Numbered from the stretch's first letter, positions 1 to 8,707 are shown. The stretch: 34,054 bases of DNA from JAWXVD01 sp044425705 (GCA_044425705.1 JAWXVD010000025.1:1-34054); one strand, 5' to 3'. The notes: generated from the sequence alone by a model not told the origin. Numbers and translations are program-made.

Positions 1-154
1 AGGTTGTTTCTTTCGAAACATGTTCTCTTGCATTCGTAATTTAAATTGCTTTAAACTCTCATGCTGAATATTCTCTTTAGAATTTTCGAGATTGTATTAC
101 TGTTTATTTGTCAATGTTCTATGTTGTTTTGTTGTCGTGTGTTTCACAGGCAAC
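1..154 (-). other. Probable rRNA-operon leader running off the left edge
   Basis: This is non-coding AT-rich sequence downstream of two strong leftward promoters. It contains a short hairpin, GTTTC-GAAA-GAAAC on the minus strand, near positions 8-22. No 16S sequence (AGAGTTTGATC...) is visible inside the window. The identity of the downstream gene is therefore inferred only from the promoter architecture. Confidence 0.4.
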
Positions 155-160
155 TTGTAT

Positions 161-189
161 ATATTACCATGCGTGCAATCACTTGTCAA
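161..189 (-). promoter_or_regulatory. Strong sigma-A promoter, second of a tandem pair (P2)
   Basis: Read on the minus strand there is a perfect -35 TTGACA (184-189), a 17-base spacer and a -10 TAATAT (161-166). It shares the upstream context AAAAAAGTTGTTGACA with the promoter 96 bases upstream. Transcription would start near 154 and leave the window to the left. Tandem consensus promoters with a conserved upstream block are typical of rRNA operons in clostridia. Confidence 0.8.
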
Positions 190-256
190 CAACTTTTTTA
201 TTTTTTTTAAAATGTTTTTTTCATTTGTTTACCGCCATTTCTCGCGGTAGATTCTT

Positions 257-285
257 ATAATAACACTTTGCTTTCTATCTGTCAA
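257..285 (-). promoter_or_regulatory. Strong sigma-A promoter, first of a tandem pair (P1)
   Basis: On the minus strand there is -35 TTGACA (280-285), a 17-base spacer and -10 TATTAT (257-262). The preceding block AAAAAAGTTG is the same as at the second promoter. A small hairpin (CCGC...GCGG) lies just after the predicted start. The promoter faces away from the CvpA-family gene and does not serve any gene in the window. Confidence 0.8.
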
Positions 286-429
286 CAACTTTTTTAAAGT
301 TTTTAAATCAAAAATACATGTAAGTAAATTCCACATTAGTGTTCACGTCCGAATTGTAACAATTCTGTTCGACACCAAAATTCACTCACATGCATTCATC
401 ACTTATATCAATATGGTTATTTCACTTGT

Positions 430-894
430 TTAGTATAAACCTTTAAAATAATTATATTCATATAGCATAGTCAATACTACATTCTCTTTCACTTGCTCCT
501 GTATAGTAATGCCCACGCTTCCCAAGATTCCCATATCACAGAGGATAAAAACAATCCAAAGAATAGCAAGTGCACAAAAACATCCCACACACAACCCCAA
601 CACTTGATCTAAGAGATGCAGTGCAGGTAACTTCATTAAGTTATGTATAGACTTTATAGGTATTTGCACGATACCATATAATAAACCCAGTAATATTAGC
701 CCAATAATAAGCAAGATCGTAATTCCCACATTATCATTTTTTAAAGCAATGTATATGAACCAAAGATCGACTAAGCTAATCAAAACTACAATCAATGCTA
801 CAAAGTCTGATACCACTCTTGTCATTCCTTTATTGTATCCCCTTATAATATAGTAAATAAATAATATAATAGTAACAATTAATGTAATATTCAT
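430..894 (-). CDS. CvpA family membrane protein
   Basis: This small protein of about 154 residues has roughly four hydrophobic segments and a CvpA-like N-terminus: a transmembrane helix followed by a G-Y-x-K-G turn (RGYNKGMTRVVSDF). CvpA proteins are inner-membrane proteins whose exact biochemical role is unclear; in E. coli CvpA is linked to colicin V production. An upstream in-frame ATG at 927 exists, but the ATG at 894 has an AAAGGAA motif about 11 bases upstream and begins directly with the membrane helix, so it is preferred. The gene follows the DUF5711 gene by 19 bases and is probably co-transcribed with it. Family assignment is likely; function is open. Confidence 0.7.
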   Translation of the reverse strand: MNITLIVTIILFIYYIIRGYNKGMTRVVSDFVALIVVLISLVDLWFIYIALKNDNVGITILLIIGLILLGLLYGIVQIPIKSIHNLMKLPALHLLDQVLGLCVGCFCALAILWIVFILCDMGILGSVGITIQEQVKENVVLTMLYEYNYFKGLY

Positions 895-913
895 TTGTTT
901 TTCGTTTCCTTTT

Positions 914-2101
914 CTATTGTAAAACAATCGCTTCTATCTTATCAGATGTGATGAGATAATATTTAGACATATTTTTACCCGGAATCACTGCCTTCACTTC
1001 CGATTCAAATATACCTTCATATTTTAATTGACCTTTCACAGTATATATATGGCATTCTGTTTCATTATAAATAATAATTCCTGTATCATTAAAAATAATA
1101 TCTTTATATTCTATGTCAAATCCTAATACTTCTATTGCGTTCCCTTGGCTATTGTATATTTCCATACTATATTTATTCACACCAGTTGCATCTAGAAACA
1201 CAACTCCCACATACTCTTCATTATAAAATACTTCCTGTATTTCTTGATCAATAAGACGATCCGCTTGATGCATAGGTTTTTGATTTCCACTGTAAAACAT
1301 AATTCTATTATCCCCAGCAGCAAACACACTATCCTCGTCCATAAAAAAGATTTCTGCAACAATGGTATTTGCATAGGTGTAGCTACTCACCATCTTATTC
1401 AAATTATTTTGCCCCACATCACCAAAATTATAAAATGTAACATTACTTTCCATCGTACCACTATCTACATATAGATAAGATACCGCCAATAACTCACCCG
1501 AAAAATCAATGGCTATAGGATAACCTGTAATTTCCATAGTCGATTTTTCATATGCTAATTTGTTGCCATCAAAATCATAAATATCTATCCAGGTAGCACT
1601 CGTGTCTTCTAAAACTGCTGCAACCACACCATTTTCCGAAACCGCTAATGTACGAATAGGTAAATTGGTATTAATTTCTGTTGCATTTCCACTAGCATCT
1701 ATTGCATATATAATGTTACCGCTATAATCTGCTACCGCAACCATATCCCCAGCCGTCTCGAGAATTGGGTTTTGCATTTCATAAGTTATATTCCACAATG
1801 CCTTTCCGTTTCCTTCAGTGCAGCTGACACCATCTTTACTATATGCAAGAATGTTTTCATTCAAAGCTTGATAAACACTATTCGTAGCTCCCACCCGTGC
1901 TACAGATGATTTCACCACATAACTTGTATAGGTTTTGCTCTGCCACTGATTATACACTATAGCGCCCAGCACTATAATCACCAATAGAACCGCCATACTC
2001 TTATACAGAGTTACAACACGATAACGTCTCAATTGTTTTTTCAGTTCATTATTTTCTATTGTCATTTTATCTTGCTTCTGTTTTTTTAATTTTTCAAACA
2101 T
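914..2101 (-). CDS. DUF5711 family membrane-anchored beta-propeller-like protein
   Basis: The 395-residue protein has a charged N-terminal segment (1-30), one transmembrane helix (about 31-50) and a long extracytoplasmic region of repeated beta-strand-like units of the type 'AVSENGVVAAVLEDTSATWIDIYD'. These are spaced like blades of a WD/YVTN-type propeller. It resembles the DUF5711 family seen in Lachnospiraceae, which has no established function. An N-in topology is inferred from the basic residues before the helix. It lies between a LysM protein and a CvpA-family protein, which suggests an envelope role, but this is only contextual. The repeat element at 2119-2214 sits just upstream. Confidence 0.7.
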   Translation of the reverse strand: MFEKLKKQKQDKMTIENNELKKQLRRYRVVTLYKSMAVLLVIIVLGAIVYNQWQSKTYTSYVVKSSVARVGATNSVYQALNENILAYSKDGVSCTEGNGKALWNITYEMQNPILETAGDMVAVADYSGNIIYAIDASGNATEINTNLPIRTLAVSENGVVAAVLEDTSATWIDIYDFDGNKLAYEKSTMEITGYPIAIDFSGELLAVSYLYVDSGTMESNVTFYNFGDVGQNNLNKMVSSYTYANTIVAEIFFMDEDSVFAAGDNRIMFYSGNQKPMHQADRLIDQEIQEVFYNEEYVGVVFLDATGVNKYSMEIYNSQGNAIEVLGFDIEYKDIIFNDTGIIIYNETECHIYTVKGQLKYEGIFESEVKAVIPGKNMSKYYLITSDKIEAIVLQ

Positions 2102-2118
2102 TACGCTTCTCCAAATCT

Positions 2119-2214
2119 GTTACAGTTCACACGTGACCTGTAACAGTACATGTACTCATTTATCATTTTCATACGTACTATGCAGTAAATGCATAGTACT
2201 GTGCGAACAGTAAC
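2119..2214. repeat. MITE-like hairpin repeat, family 1 copy A
   Basis: This 96-bp element has imperfect terminal inverted repeats: GTTACAGTTCACAC at one end and GTGCGAACAGTAAC at the other (12 of 14 match when reverse-complemented). Inside is a perfect 10-bp hairpin (GTACTATGCA, loop GTAAA, TGCATAGTAC at 2175-2199) and a 10-bp palindrome GTACATGTAC. The half from about 2147 to 2214 is nearly identical to the copy at 22414-22544. No open reading frame is inside. It lies between the LysM and DUF5711 genes and would be transcribed with them. Confidence 0.85.
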
Positions 2215-2278
2215 CCAAATCTTCTGTACTTCTACCAAGTATAACGTAGGATAAGAACCTTGGCAAGTTCTACATTTC

Positions 2279-3394
2279 TTATTCTATTGGCAATATAATT
2301 GCTTGTCCTTGTATAATCTTATCTGGATTTTCTATATTATTCAAGCTACACACCTCACTAATTTTATCTGTGGATTGATATTTTGCTTCACAGACTGCTG
2401 CAAGCGTGTCCCCTTCTTGAATAATATAAACTTCATGCTCTAATTTTTCATCAGCAGTTGCCTCTTCTTGCTTATCCATCACCACAACCTCACTTGATAT
2501 TACTGCTTCCGAATCTTCTTTTGATATTTCTATTTTAATGTCATCTTCACTCTCTGTTATAGATTCAGAAAATCCAATTTCTTCATCACTATTTTCAACA
2601 ACCACTTCATCCACTTCCCCTAGTTCCATCTCTTCCGCTAGCTTTTCTTCTGTTGTTTTTTCTACAACAATAATCGGCGTGTCTATTTCATTCATCGTCT
2701 GTTCTAATTCTAATACTTGTCCAATATCATCTACAAATTGACTCATGGTAGTATAACCATTCATTGTGCCAACCCCTACTATTCCCAACATAATCGTCAT
2801 TAAACACGACCATATTGAAACCACCTTAAATCTAGGTTTCCTTTTCATAGATTTAACCGCTTTTCTATTTTCACTTTTTATGGTCTCTAATTTCTTTCTA
2901 CTAATGCCTTTATCTACGATTTCATTTGCATTGTGTGCATCCTCTTGTTTATTAGGCAATTCTTTTTTCATTCCACGGGCATGATATGTACGCTCCATTA
3001 CTTCAATCTTTTTATTCATATGAACTAAATAAGATTGCATTTCTGGATTTTGTTCATAGAAGATAAAAAATCCTTCTATCATATTAGATGTACCATTCTT
3101 AAAATATATTTTTTTCTGTTGTATTTTCGTTTCTAATCTTCCAATAACTTGATACATTTGAAAATAGTCTTTCTGTACAATCTTGTTTTTTTCTTTTTCT
3201 TCCACGGCACCATAAACAAATAGATAATGACAGCTATCTCTTCTTTCTTCTTTACCATATAATATGTACCTAGTTGTAGCTTCTTTATTTTCTTGCTCTA
3301 CTTGCTTCATAAAAGTATATACATAATCTTCAATATATACCTTCAGATACTCACCAACCGTTCCAATTTGCATAATATTTTTAGGAAAATTCAT
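2279..3394 (-). CDS. LysM-domain membrane protein
   Basis: The protein has about 371 residues from the chosen start (ATG at 3394, with AAAGGTGGGG about 7 bases upstream; the in-frame ORF extends further but without such a site). The N-terminal 130 residues form an alpha/beta domain I do not firmly recognise; it faintly resembles MPN-like domains found with LysM in clostridia. A basic stretch then leads to one transmembrane helix (about 191-210), followed by a long acidic linker rich in E, V and S. The C-terminal 50 residues are a LysM domain (HEVYIIQEGDTLAAVCEAKY...NPDKIIQGQAIILP). LysM binds peptidoglycan glycans, so the protein probably links the membrane to the wall. A role in sporulation or wall remodelling is possible but unproven. 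Confidence 0.75.
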   Translation of the reverse strand: MNFPKNIMQIGTVGEYLKVYIEDYVYTFMKQVEQENKEATTRYILYGKEERRDSCHYLFVYGAVEEKEKNKIVQKDYFQMYQVIGRLETKIQQKKIYFKNGTSNMIEGFFIFYEQNPEMQSYLVHMNKKIEVMERTYHARGMKKELPNKQEDAHNANEIVDKGISRKKLETIKSENRKAVKSMKRKPRFKVVSIWSCLMTIMLGIVGVGTMNGYTTMSQFVDDIGQVLELEQTMNEIDTPIIVVEKTTEEKLAEEMELGEVDEVVVENSDEEIGFSESITESEDDIKIEISKEDSEAVISSEVVVMDKQEEATADEKLEHEVYIIQEGDTLAAVCEAKYQSTDKISEVCSLNNIENPDKIIQGQAIILPIE

Positions 3395-3420
3395 TTCATA
3401 CCCCACCTTTCTTACACTAC

Positions 3421-3471
3421 TGCAACTTGGAACCATTCGGTACAAATTGCCTGATGAAAATTTATTTTCAT
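3421..3471. repeat. Double-hairpin repeat, family 2 copy 1
   Basis: This is a two-part structure. The first part is a hairpin GCAACTTGGAACC...GGTACAAATTGC (3422-3450). It is immediately followed by ATGAAAA-TTTA-TTTTCAT (3454-3471). The same layout with changed but still pairing bases occurs at 18945-19000. It lies in the leader of the LysM gene, just before its ribosome binding site, and so may affect that message. Confidence 0.7.
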
Positions 3472-3609
3472 GCTATTTTCTTTTTACTATAGCATCACCT
3501 TTCTCTAATATTTGTCATAATGTGTTGTCACACCTCCCTTTTTTATCGACTTTTTTCTTTATGCCTATTTCAGTTAATATAAATACTACCTATACAGTAA
3601 TTTTCCAAT

Positions 3610-3685
3610 AAAAAAGACGTAATTTACATCCTTTCATCAGCATCTCACTTCATTTTCCACTGAATCAATCTGTAAATTACATCTT
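3610..3685 (-). terminator. Terminator of galactose mutarotase gene
   Basis: On the minus strand AAGATGTAATTTACA (3671-3685) pairs with TGTAAATTACGTCTT (3614-3628), 14 of 15 with one wobble, across a 42-base loop. It runs straight into a T-rich tail, CTTTTTTATT. It lies about 70 bases after the stop codon of the mutarotase gene. The intergenic space 3395-3755 otherwise holds only this terminator, the repeat at 3421 and unassigned AT-rich sequence. Confidence 0.65.
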
Positions 3686-3755
3686 TATATTTTATTATAA
3701 AATCTCATTTAATTACTATTACGTTTTATTACAAAATCCATTTTCAACTTCACAT

Positions 3756-4796
3756 TTATAGAAATTTATAAATCGTTGTAGATGTGTATGGTCTTTCTGG
3801 TCCGAATATCGCCGATGGAAATTCTGGTTTATTTGCTGTGTCAGGATAATATTGTGTTTCCAAACATAATCCCGCTCTTTTGCCATACACCTTCTTATTT
3901 TTACCTTCTTCTCCTGCAATAAAATTGCCTGCATAAAATTGTACTCCTGGCAAATCAGTGTATGCTTCCATCATTCTTCCTGACTTTGCCTCTTGCACTG
4001 TTGCAAATAATTTTACTGTACCATCAAAATCGTCAATAACCCAGTTATGATCATATCCCCCTGCAAATTGCAATTGTTCAAACTCAGCATCGATACCAAC
4101 TCCTATTTCCGTCATTTCCCTTAAATCCATAGGTGTATCTTTTACCGTGGCAATTTCTCCTGTGGGAATAGAACCTGCGTCTGCTGGCGTGTAGTTTGAA
4201 GCTAATAATTGTATACTGTGGGTACAATCTACACTTTCACTACCTGCACCACCCAAGTTAAAATATGTATGATTAGTTGGGTTCATAATTGTATCTTTAT
4301 CACTAATTCCCTTATAATCTAGTATCAACTCATTATCATCTGTCACTCTATAGGTCACCTTCAATTTTTTGCTTCCAGGAAATCCCATTTCTCCATCTTC
4401 AAAACGAACAGAAAGTGTCACTTCTTGATTCCCTTCTTCCACATCCCAAACTCTTTTATGAGAACCTATTTCACCATCACTATGAAGATTATTCACACCA
4501 TCGTTTACAGCTAATTGATATGTAGTACCGTTAATAGCAAAAGAAGCATTTCCGATTCGATTCGCATTAGGCGCAATTGTAGAACCAAAAAAACAATTAT
4601 TGACAAAATAATCTTCCAATTTATCGTATCCTAAAACCACATCTTCTATTTTTCCATTCTTATCTGGTACGAATAGACTCACCAAAATAGCTCCGTAATT
4701 TGTTATAACTGCTTTCATACCATTTTCATTTTCAATCGAATACAAAAATACATTTTTCCCACATTTTGTTTGCCCAAACAATTCTTTTGTTATCAT
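3756..4796 (-). CDS. galM: Galactose mutarotase (aldose 1-epimerase)
   Basis: The enzyme interconverts alpha and beta anomers of aldohexoses in the cytoplasm, feeding the Leloir pathway. All expected active-site segments are present: NNLHS (substrate-binding His), NPTNHTYFNLGG (catalytic His near 175), GGYDHNW (Asp) and GLCLETQYYPD (catalytic Glu near 310). The length of about 346 residues is normal. The ATG at 4796 is chosen because GGAGGGG lies 6 bases upstream; two earlier in-frame ATGs flank or overlap that site. It follows recR by 31 bases and is probably read from the same transcript. No galactokinase or uridylyltransferase gene is in the window. Confidence 0.93.
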   Translation of the reverse strand: MITKELFGQTKCGKNVFLYSIENENGMKAVITNYGAILVSLFVPDKNGKIEDVVLGYDKLEDYFVNNCFFGSTIAPNANRIGNASFAINGTTYQLAVNDGVNNLHSDGEIGSHKRVWDVEEGNQEVTLSVRFEDGEMGFPGSKKLKVTYRVTDDNELILDYKGISDKDTIMNPTNHTYFNLGGAGSESVDCTHSIQLLASNYTPADAGSIPTGEIATVKDTPMDLREMTEIGVGIDAEFEQLQFAGGYDHNWVIDDFDGTVKLFATVQEAKSGRMMEAYTDLPGVQFYAGNFIAGEEGKNKKVYGKRAGLCLETQYYPDTANKPEFPSAIFGPERPYTSTTIYKFL

Positions 4797-4827
4797 ATAC
4801 ATCCCCTCCATCGTTATCTATTACAGC

Positions 4828-5424
4828 TTACAGTTCAATCCTACCTTCTAATGCACGCAGCAATGTTACTTCATCAATATATTCCAAATCTCCACCTACA
4901 GGCACCCCACTAGCTATTCTCGTCACCTTTATTCCTGCAAGTTTAATTAATTTAGAAATATACATAGCCGTGGTCTCACCTTCCAAAGTTGAATTGGTGG
5001 CAACAATCACTTCTGATACGTTTCCCTTCACCCGCTCAACTAACTCTTTCAATTTAATATCAGCAGGACCAATTCCTATCATGGGAGAAATTGCACCATG
5101 AAGCACATGATAAACGCCTTCATATTTTCCAGTTTTTTCATATGCTGCTAAATCCCTAGTATTTTCAACTACCATAATGAGAGAATGATCTCTATTAGGG
5201 TTGGCACAAATAGGACACACATCTTTATCCGTTAAGGTGTAGCACTCTTTACAATATCTCACATTATCTTTGGCTTCAATAATTGTATTCGCCAATCTAT
5301 CTACTTTTGCTTTCGGCATGTTAATTAGATGAAACGCCAATCTTTGTGCTGACTTCTCACCAATTCCTGGCAGTCCAGCTAATTCACCTATCAGTTTATT
5401 AATATGTCCACTATACAAATCCAT
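4828..5424 (-). CDS. recR: Recombination mediator protein RecR
   Basis: RecR acts with RecO, and RecF in some settings, to load RecA on gapped DNA. The 198-residue length is typical. In order there is an N-terminal helix-hairpin-helix (LAGLPGIGEKSAQRLAFHL, about 10-30), a four-Cys zinc motif (CKECYTLTDKDVCPIC, about 57-72) and a Toprim domain starting at LIMVVENTRDLAAYE. A Walker-like C-terminal region reads ASGVPVGGDLEYID. Its start codon overlaps the ybaB stop by one base (TAATG), implying translational coupling. The order dnaX-ybaB-recR is conserved in Firmicutes. Confidence 0.97.
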   Translation of the reverse strand: MDLYSGHINKLIGELAGLPGIGEKSAQRLAFHLINMPKAKVDRLANTIIEAKDNVRYCKECYTLTDKDVCPICANPNRDHSLIMVVENTRDLAAYEKTGKYEGVYHVLHGAISPMIGIGPADIKLKELVERVKGNVSEVIVATNSTLEGETTAMYISKLIKLAGIKVTRIASGVPVGGDLEYIDEVTLLRALEGRIEL

Positions 5425-5777
5425 TAGAAAGGAAATCCTCCTCCAAGTCCACCAGTCATTTGCCCCATCAAATTATTGTTGGCTTCATCCGCTAAACGCA
5501 ACGCTTCATTTGTCGCAGCAACAATTAGATCTTGTAACATTTCAATATCATCTGGATCTACAACTTCTTCATTTAATTGTACTTTTACAATTTCTTTCTT
5601 TCCAGAAACAGTTACTTCCACTGCTCCACCACCTGCTTTCGCAGTAAATTCTTTTGTTTCTAACTCTTTTTGTCCTTCTTCCATCTGACGTTGCATTCTT
5701 TGGGCTTGTTTCATCAGATTATTCATATTGCCAGGCATTCCGCCTCCACCTCCAGGAAATCCTCCACGTTTTGCCAT
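5424..5777 (-). CDS. YbaB/EbfC family nucleoid-associated protein
   Basis: This 117-residue DNA-binding protein starts with a Gly-rich segment (GGFPGGGGGMPGNMNNLM), followed by the conserved helix KQAQRMQRQMEEGQKEL. The beta-sheet core is AKAGGGAVEVTVSGKKEIVKVQL and the end is again Gly-rich. YbaB proteins form dimers that bind DNA with little sequence preference. Here the gene sits in the classical dnaX-ybaB-recR order. The ribosome binding site AGGAGG is 8 bases before the ATG. The 189-base gap to dnaX contains a stem (about 5888-5920) without a clear T tail. Confidence 0.95.
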   Translation of the reverse strand: MAKRGGFPGGGGGMPGNMNNLMKQAQRMQRQMEEGQKELETKEFTAKAGGGAVEVTVSGKKEIVKVQLNEEVVDPDDIEMLQDLIVAATNEALRLADEANNNLMGQMTGGLGGGFPF

Positions 5778-5966
5778 TTTTAATTCCTCCTAAATCATTT
5801 TCTTATTTTGTTTATAAATCACATCCTATACTGTGTAACTCTTCATTTTATTACTTTATAGGTGTAAAAACCATATTTAAAGTCCAGTGATCTCATTTAC
5901 TTGCAAGAATGAAATCACAGACGCTGAGAGTGAAAATTTATTTCCCCCCTTGATTACCACTCTATG

Positions 5967-7532
5967 TTACTCTTCAATTTCAATTTCCATATGAACAATC
6001 TGCGATAAATCAATGTAGCTATCTTCAAACCTCTGTTCTTTCGAGATGATTTGCATGCTAACCTCTACCTGTTTTCCAATAACATCTGCAATTAATTGTT
6101 CAACCACTCCTTTGTTCTCTTCTTGTTTTACCACATAATCAGATGCAAGTCCATCAGTAAATACCATCAGTAATTGATTTTCATTACCCAAACTTAATTT
6201 TGCAGTCTTCAAATAGTTTTTCAATGGATTATGTGCCATAGAAACAATGGCTGACCACCTTGAAATTACTTTTTTAATATCATCTGGTATAGCTTTCGGT
6301 AATTCTTTTACCATTGGTTTCGAAACCTGATTTTGTTGATTTGATTCCGACGTGATATTTTCTACCCTAGTTATGACACCATTCTCTATTTTATCCTCTA
6401 TGATCCTAATTCTTTCCAAAAGTGCATCTTGCTTCACTTCCATTTCAGGTTTGCACAACTTAATAAGCGCCATTTCTACCATAATTCGCTTCTGTGTGGC
6501 ATACTTAATTTGATTTGATAATTCCGAAAAAATACGAATATATCTCATAACTATTTCCAAATCAATGCGAATAGCTTCTTCTTTCAATCGCATTAGATTT
6601 TCTTTCGATACATCAATGATATCCTCTACATTCTCAGAAGTTTTTACCAGCAATAGATTTCTTAAATACCATGTGAATTCGATAATAAATTGTATGAATT
6701 CTCTACCTTGAATTACAATTTCTTCTAATAACTCTATGCATCCCAAAACATTTCTATCCAAAATATTTCCAAGCAACTTACTGAACACTTCTGTATCTAC
6801 AGCTCCAAGCACATTCAATACCATTTCATATGTGAGTTTTTCCCCAAAATGAAAAGCCAAACATTGATCTAGCAAACTAAGCGCATCACGCATAGCACCA
6901 TCTGCATTTTTTGCAATAAATCGAAGTGCTTTCGCCTCTACTTGCACTTGTTCTTTTTCTATAACTTCCTCTAACCGCTGAACAATAGTGTCCACTGTAA
7001 TTCTTTTAAAATCATATCTTTGACATCTTGATAAAATAGTGATGGGAATTTTATGAACTTCCGTTGTTGCTAAAATAAAAATCACATAAGAAGGCGGCTC
7101 TTCTAATGTTTTAAGGAGCGCATTAAACGCTCCTATAGATAACATATGAACTTCATCAATAATATAAACCTTAAACTTATCATCTGCTGGCGAGTAAGAA
7201 ACTTGATCAACTATTTCCCTAATATTATCAACACCATTATTAGAAGCAGCATCAATTTCAATCACATTCATGCTAGCACCCACACCAATTCTTTTACAAG
7301 AACTACATTCTCCACAAGGACTTCCGTCCACAGGATTTTCACAGTTTACAGCTTTTGCTAATAATTTTGCAATGGTTGTCTTTCCAGTTCCTCTTGTTCC
7401 GCAAAATAAATAAGCATGTCCGATACGTTCAGATTTTATTTGGTTTCTTAATGTTGTAACAATATGTTCTTGCCCTTTTACATCTTCAAAATGATCGGGA
7501 CGAAACTTTCTATAAAGGGCTGCATACGACAT
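5967..7532 (-). CDS. dnaX: DNA polymerase III subunit gamma/tau
   Basis: This is the clamp-loader ATPase of the replicative polymerase. Visible motifs in order: SYAALYRKFRP at the N-terminus, Walker A GTRGTGKTT (about 46-54), a zinc module of four Cys (CENPVDGSPCGECSSCKRI), Walker B IIDEVHM, the sensor region LATTEVHKIPITILSRCQRYDF with the SRC motif, and domain III. The C-terminal 150 residues form a short tau-like region. The length of about 521 residues is normal for Clostridia. The ATG at 7532 is preferred over the in-frame GTG at 7547, because AAGG lies 8 bases upstream and the family begins MSYxALYRK. Only about 40 bases separate it from pfkA upstream, so the two are probably co-transcribed. 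Confidence 0.97.
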   Translation of the reverse strand: MSYAALYRKFRPDHFEDVKGQEHIVTTLRNQIKSERIGHAYLFCGTRGTGKTTIAKLLAKAVNCENPVDGSPCGECSSCKRIGVGASMNVIEIDAASNNGVDNIREIVDQVSYSPADDKFKVYIIDEVHMLSIGAFNALLKTLEEPPSYVIFILATTEVHKIPITILSRCQRYDFKRITVDTIVQRLEEVIEKEQVQVEAKALRFIAKNADGAMRDALSLLDQCLAFHFGEKLTYEMVLNVLGAVDTEVFSKLLGNILDRNVLGCIELLEEIVIQGREFIQFIIEFTWYLRNLLLVKTSENVEDIIDVSKENLMRLKEEAIRIDLEIVMRYIRIFSELSNQIKYATQKRIMVEMALIKLCKPEMEVKQDALLERIRIIEDKIENGVITRVENITSESNQQNQVSKPMVKELPKAIPDDIKKVISRWSAIVSMAHNPLKNYLKTAKLSLGNENQLLMVFTDGLASDYVVKQEENKGVVEQLIADVIGKQVEVSMQIISKEQRFEDSYIDLSQIVHMEIEIEE

Positions 7533-7571
7533 CTTAATAACCTTCACTTTCTCACTTAACTTTTTATCAAT

Positions 7572-8645
7572 CTAATCTCCAAAACTAATACCCATCAACT
7601 TAGCTTCTTGTACAATCGTTGCATTCGGTTCTACCATTTTTAATTTTCCTGCAACTTCTTCAAGTGGAACTTTCACAATTTCACGATTTCTATAAGCCAC
7701 CATGTAACCATACTCATCATTAATAATCATTCTACCTGCTTTCGAACCAAGGCGACTTGCAAAAACTCTATCATATGCGCAAGGGCTTCCACCTCTTTGT
7801 GTATGTCCAGGCACTGTTACCCTAACTTCTTGTCCTGTATATTCTTCAATCTGTGCAGCTAATTCATATGACACTGATGGATATTTTCTATTTTTCAATT
7901 TTTCCTTGTATTCTTTTTTACTTAAAGCTGCGTCTTCTTTTGATATTGCACCTTCTGCTACTGCCAAAATAGTAAATTGACTTCCTCGTTTATTTCTTTC
8001 TTTAATGGCTTTTGCAATTTTGCTAATGTCGTATGGAATTTCAGGAATCAAAATAACATCAGCACCGCTTGCCATACCGGCATTCAAAGTCAAGAATCCT
8101 ACCTTGTGACCCATTACCTCAATAATAAATACACGACCGTGAGAAGCTGCTGTTGTATGGATGCAATCAATGGCATTAGTCGCGATGTTAACCGCACTTT
8201 GGAAACCAAAGGTCATATCTGTACCATACAAATCGTTATCGATAGTTTTTGGTAATGTGATAATATTCAAACCATTTTCACGTAAAAGGTTAGCTGTCTT
8301 ATGTGTACCGTTACCACCTAATATAACTAAACAATCTAATCTCGCTCTATGATAGTTACGTACCATTTCATCCACTTTATTAAGTCCATTTTCATCAGGG
8401 TCTTTGATTGTTTTAAATGGTGTACGACTGCTCCCAATAATCGTACCACCTTGTGTTAAAATACCAGAAAAATCACTAGATTGAAGCTTTTTATAGTTTC
8501 CATATATCAAACCCTTATATCCTTCTAAGAAACCATAGATTTCCACTTCATCTAAATTATGGAATAATGTTTTTACCACTCCACGCATTGCCGCATTTAA
8601 CGCCTGACAATCGCCTCCACTAGTTAATAAACCAATTCTTTTCAT
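7572..8645 (-). CDS. pfkA: 6-phosphofructokinase, mixed-type (group III-like)
   Basis: The enzyme phosphorylates fructose 6-phosphate to the 1,6-bisphosphate in glycolysis. Motifs: LTSGGDCQALNAAMRG (nucleotide loop), VILGGNGTHKTA, LPKTIDNDL (catalytic TIDND), EVMGHKVGFLTL and VPGHTQRGGSPCAYDR. The phosphoryl donor is informative. The Gly of GGNGT at the position equivalent to Gly104 of E. coli PFK favours ATP. The Lys in PKTIDND, where ATP enzymes usually have Gly, is typical of PPi-dependent or group III enzymes. The Asn of GGNGT replaces the usual Asp or Glu. ATP use is the more likely reading but PPi cannot be excluded. The ATG at 8645 has AAGGAGG 6 bases upstream; the adjacent GTG is too close. 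Confidence 0.93.
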   Translation of the reverse strand: MKRIGLLTSGGDCQALNAAMRGVVKTLFHNLDEVEIYGFLEGYKGLIYGNYKKLQSSDFSGILTQGGTIIGSSRTPFKTIKDPDENGLNKVDEMVRNYHRARLDCLVILGGNGTHKTANLLRENGLNIITLPKTIDNDLYGTDMTFGFQSAVNIATNAIDCIHTTAASHGRVFIIEVMGHKVGFLTLNAGMASGADVILIPEIPYDISKIAKAIKERNKRGSQFTILAVAEGAISKEDAALSKKEYKEKLKNRKYPSVSYELAAQIEEYTGQEVRVTVPGHTQRGGSPCAYDRVFASRLGSKAGRMIINDEYGYMVAYRNREIVKVPLEEVAGKLKMVEPNATIVQEAKLMGISFGD

Positions 8646-8707
8646 CACTAACCTCCTTCTATAAATTCTTTTGCTTTACAATTTTCTATCTTCTCTCATT
8701 AATTTTT

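Noticed and set aside
1..154. 16S rRNA gene inside the window
   Set aside because: ATGAGAGTTTAAAG resembles the 16S start only in its first bases; the rest does not match, so only a leader is proposed.
895..927. Eleven-residue N-terminal extension of the CvpA-family protein
   Set aside because: It overlaps the DUF5711 gene end, and the ATG at 894 has a better ribosome binding site.
2119..2214. CRISPR-like array
   Set aside because: The repeats are dispersed, palindromic and have no regular spacers; they fit MITE-like elements instead.
3719..3934. A 71-codon minus-strand open frame
   Set aside because: It overlaps the 3' end of the galactose mutarotase gene in another frame and has no supporting signals.
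5888..5920. Terminator between dnaX and ybaB
   Set aside because: A stem (GTGAT..TCATT/AATGAGATCAC) is present but there is no T tail on the transcribed strand.
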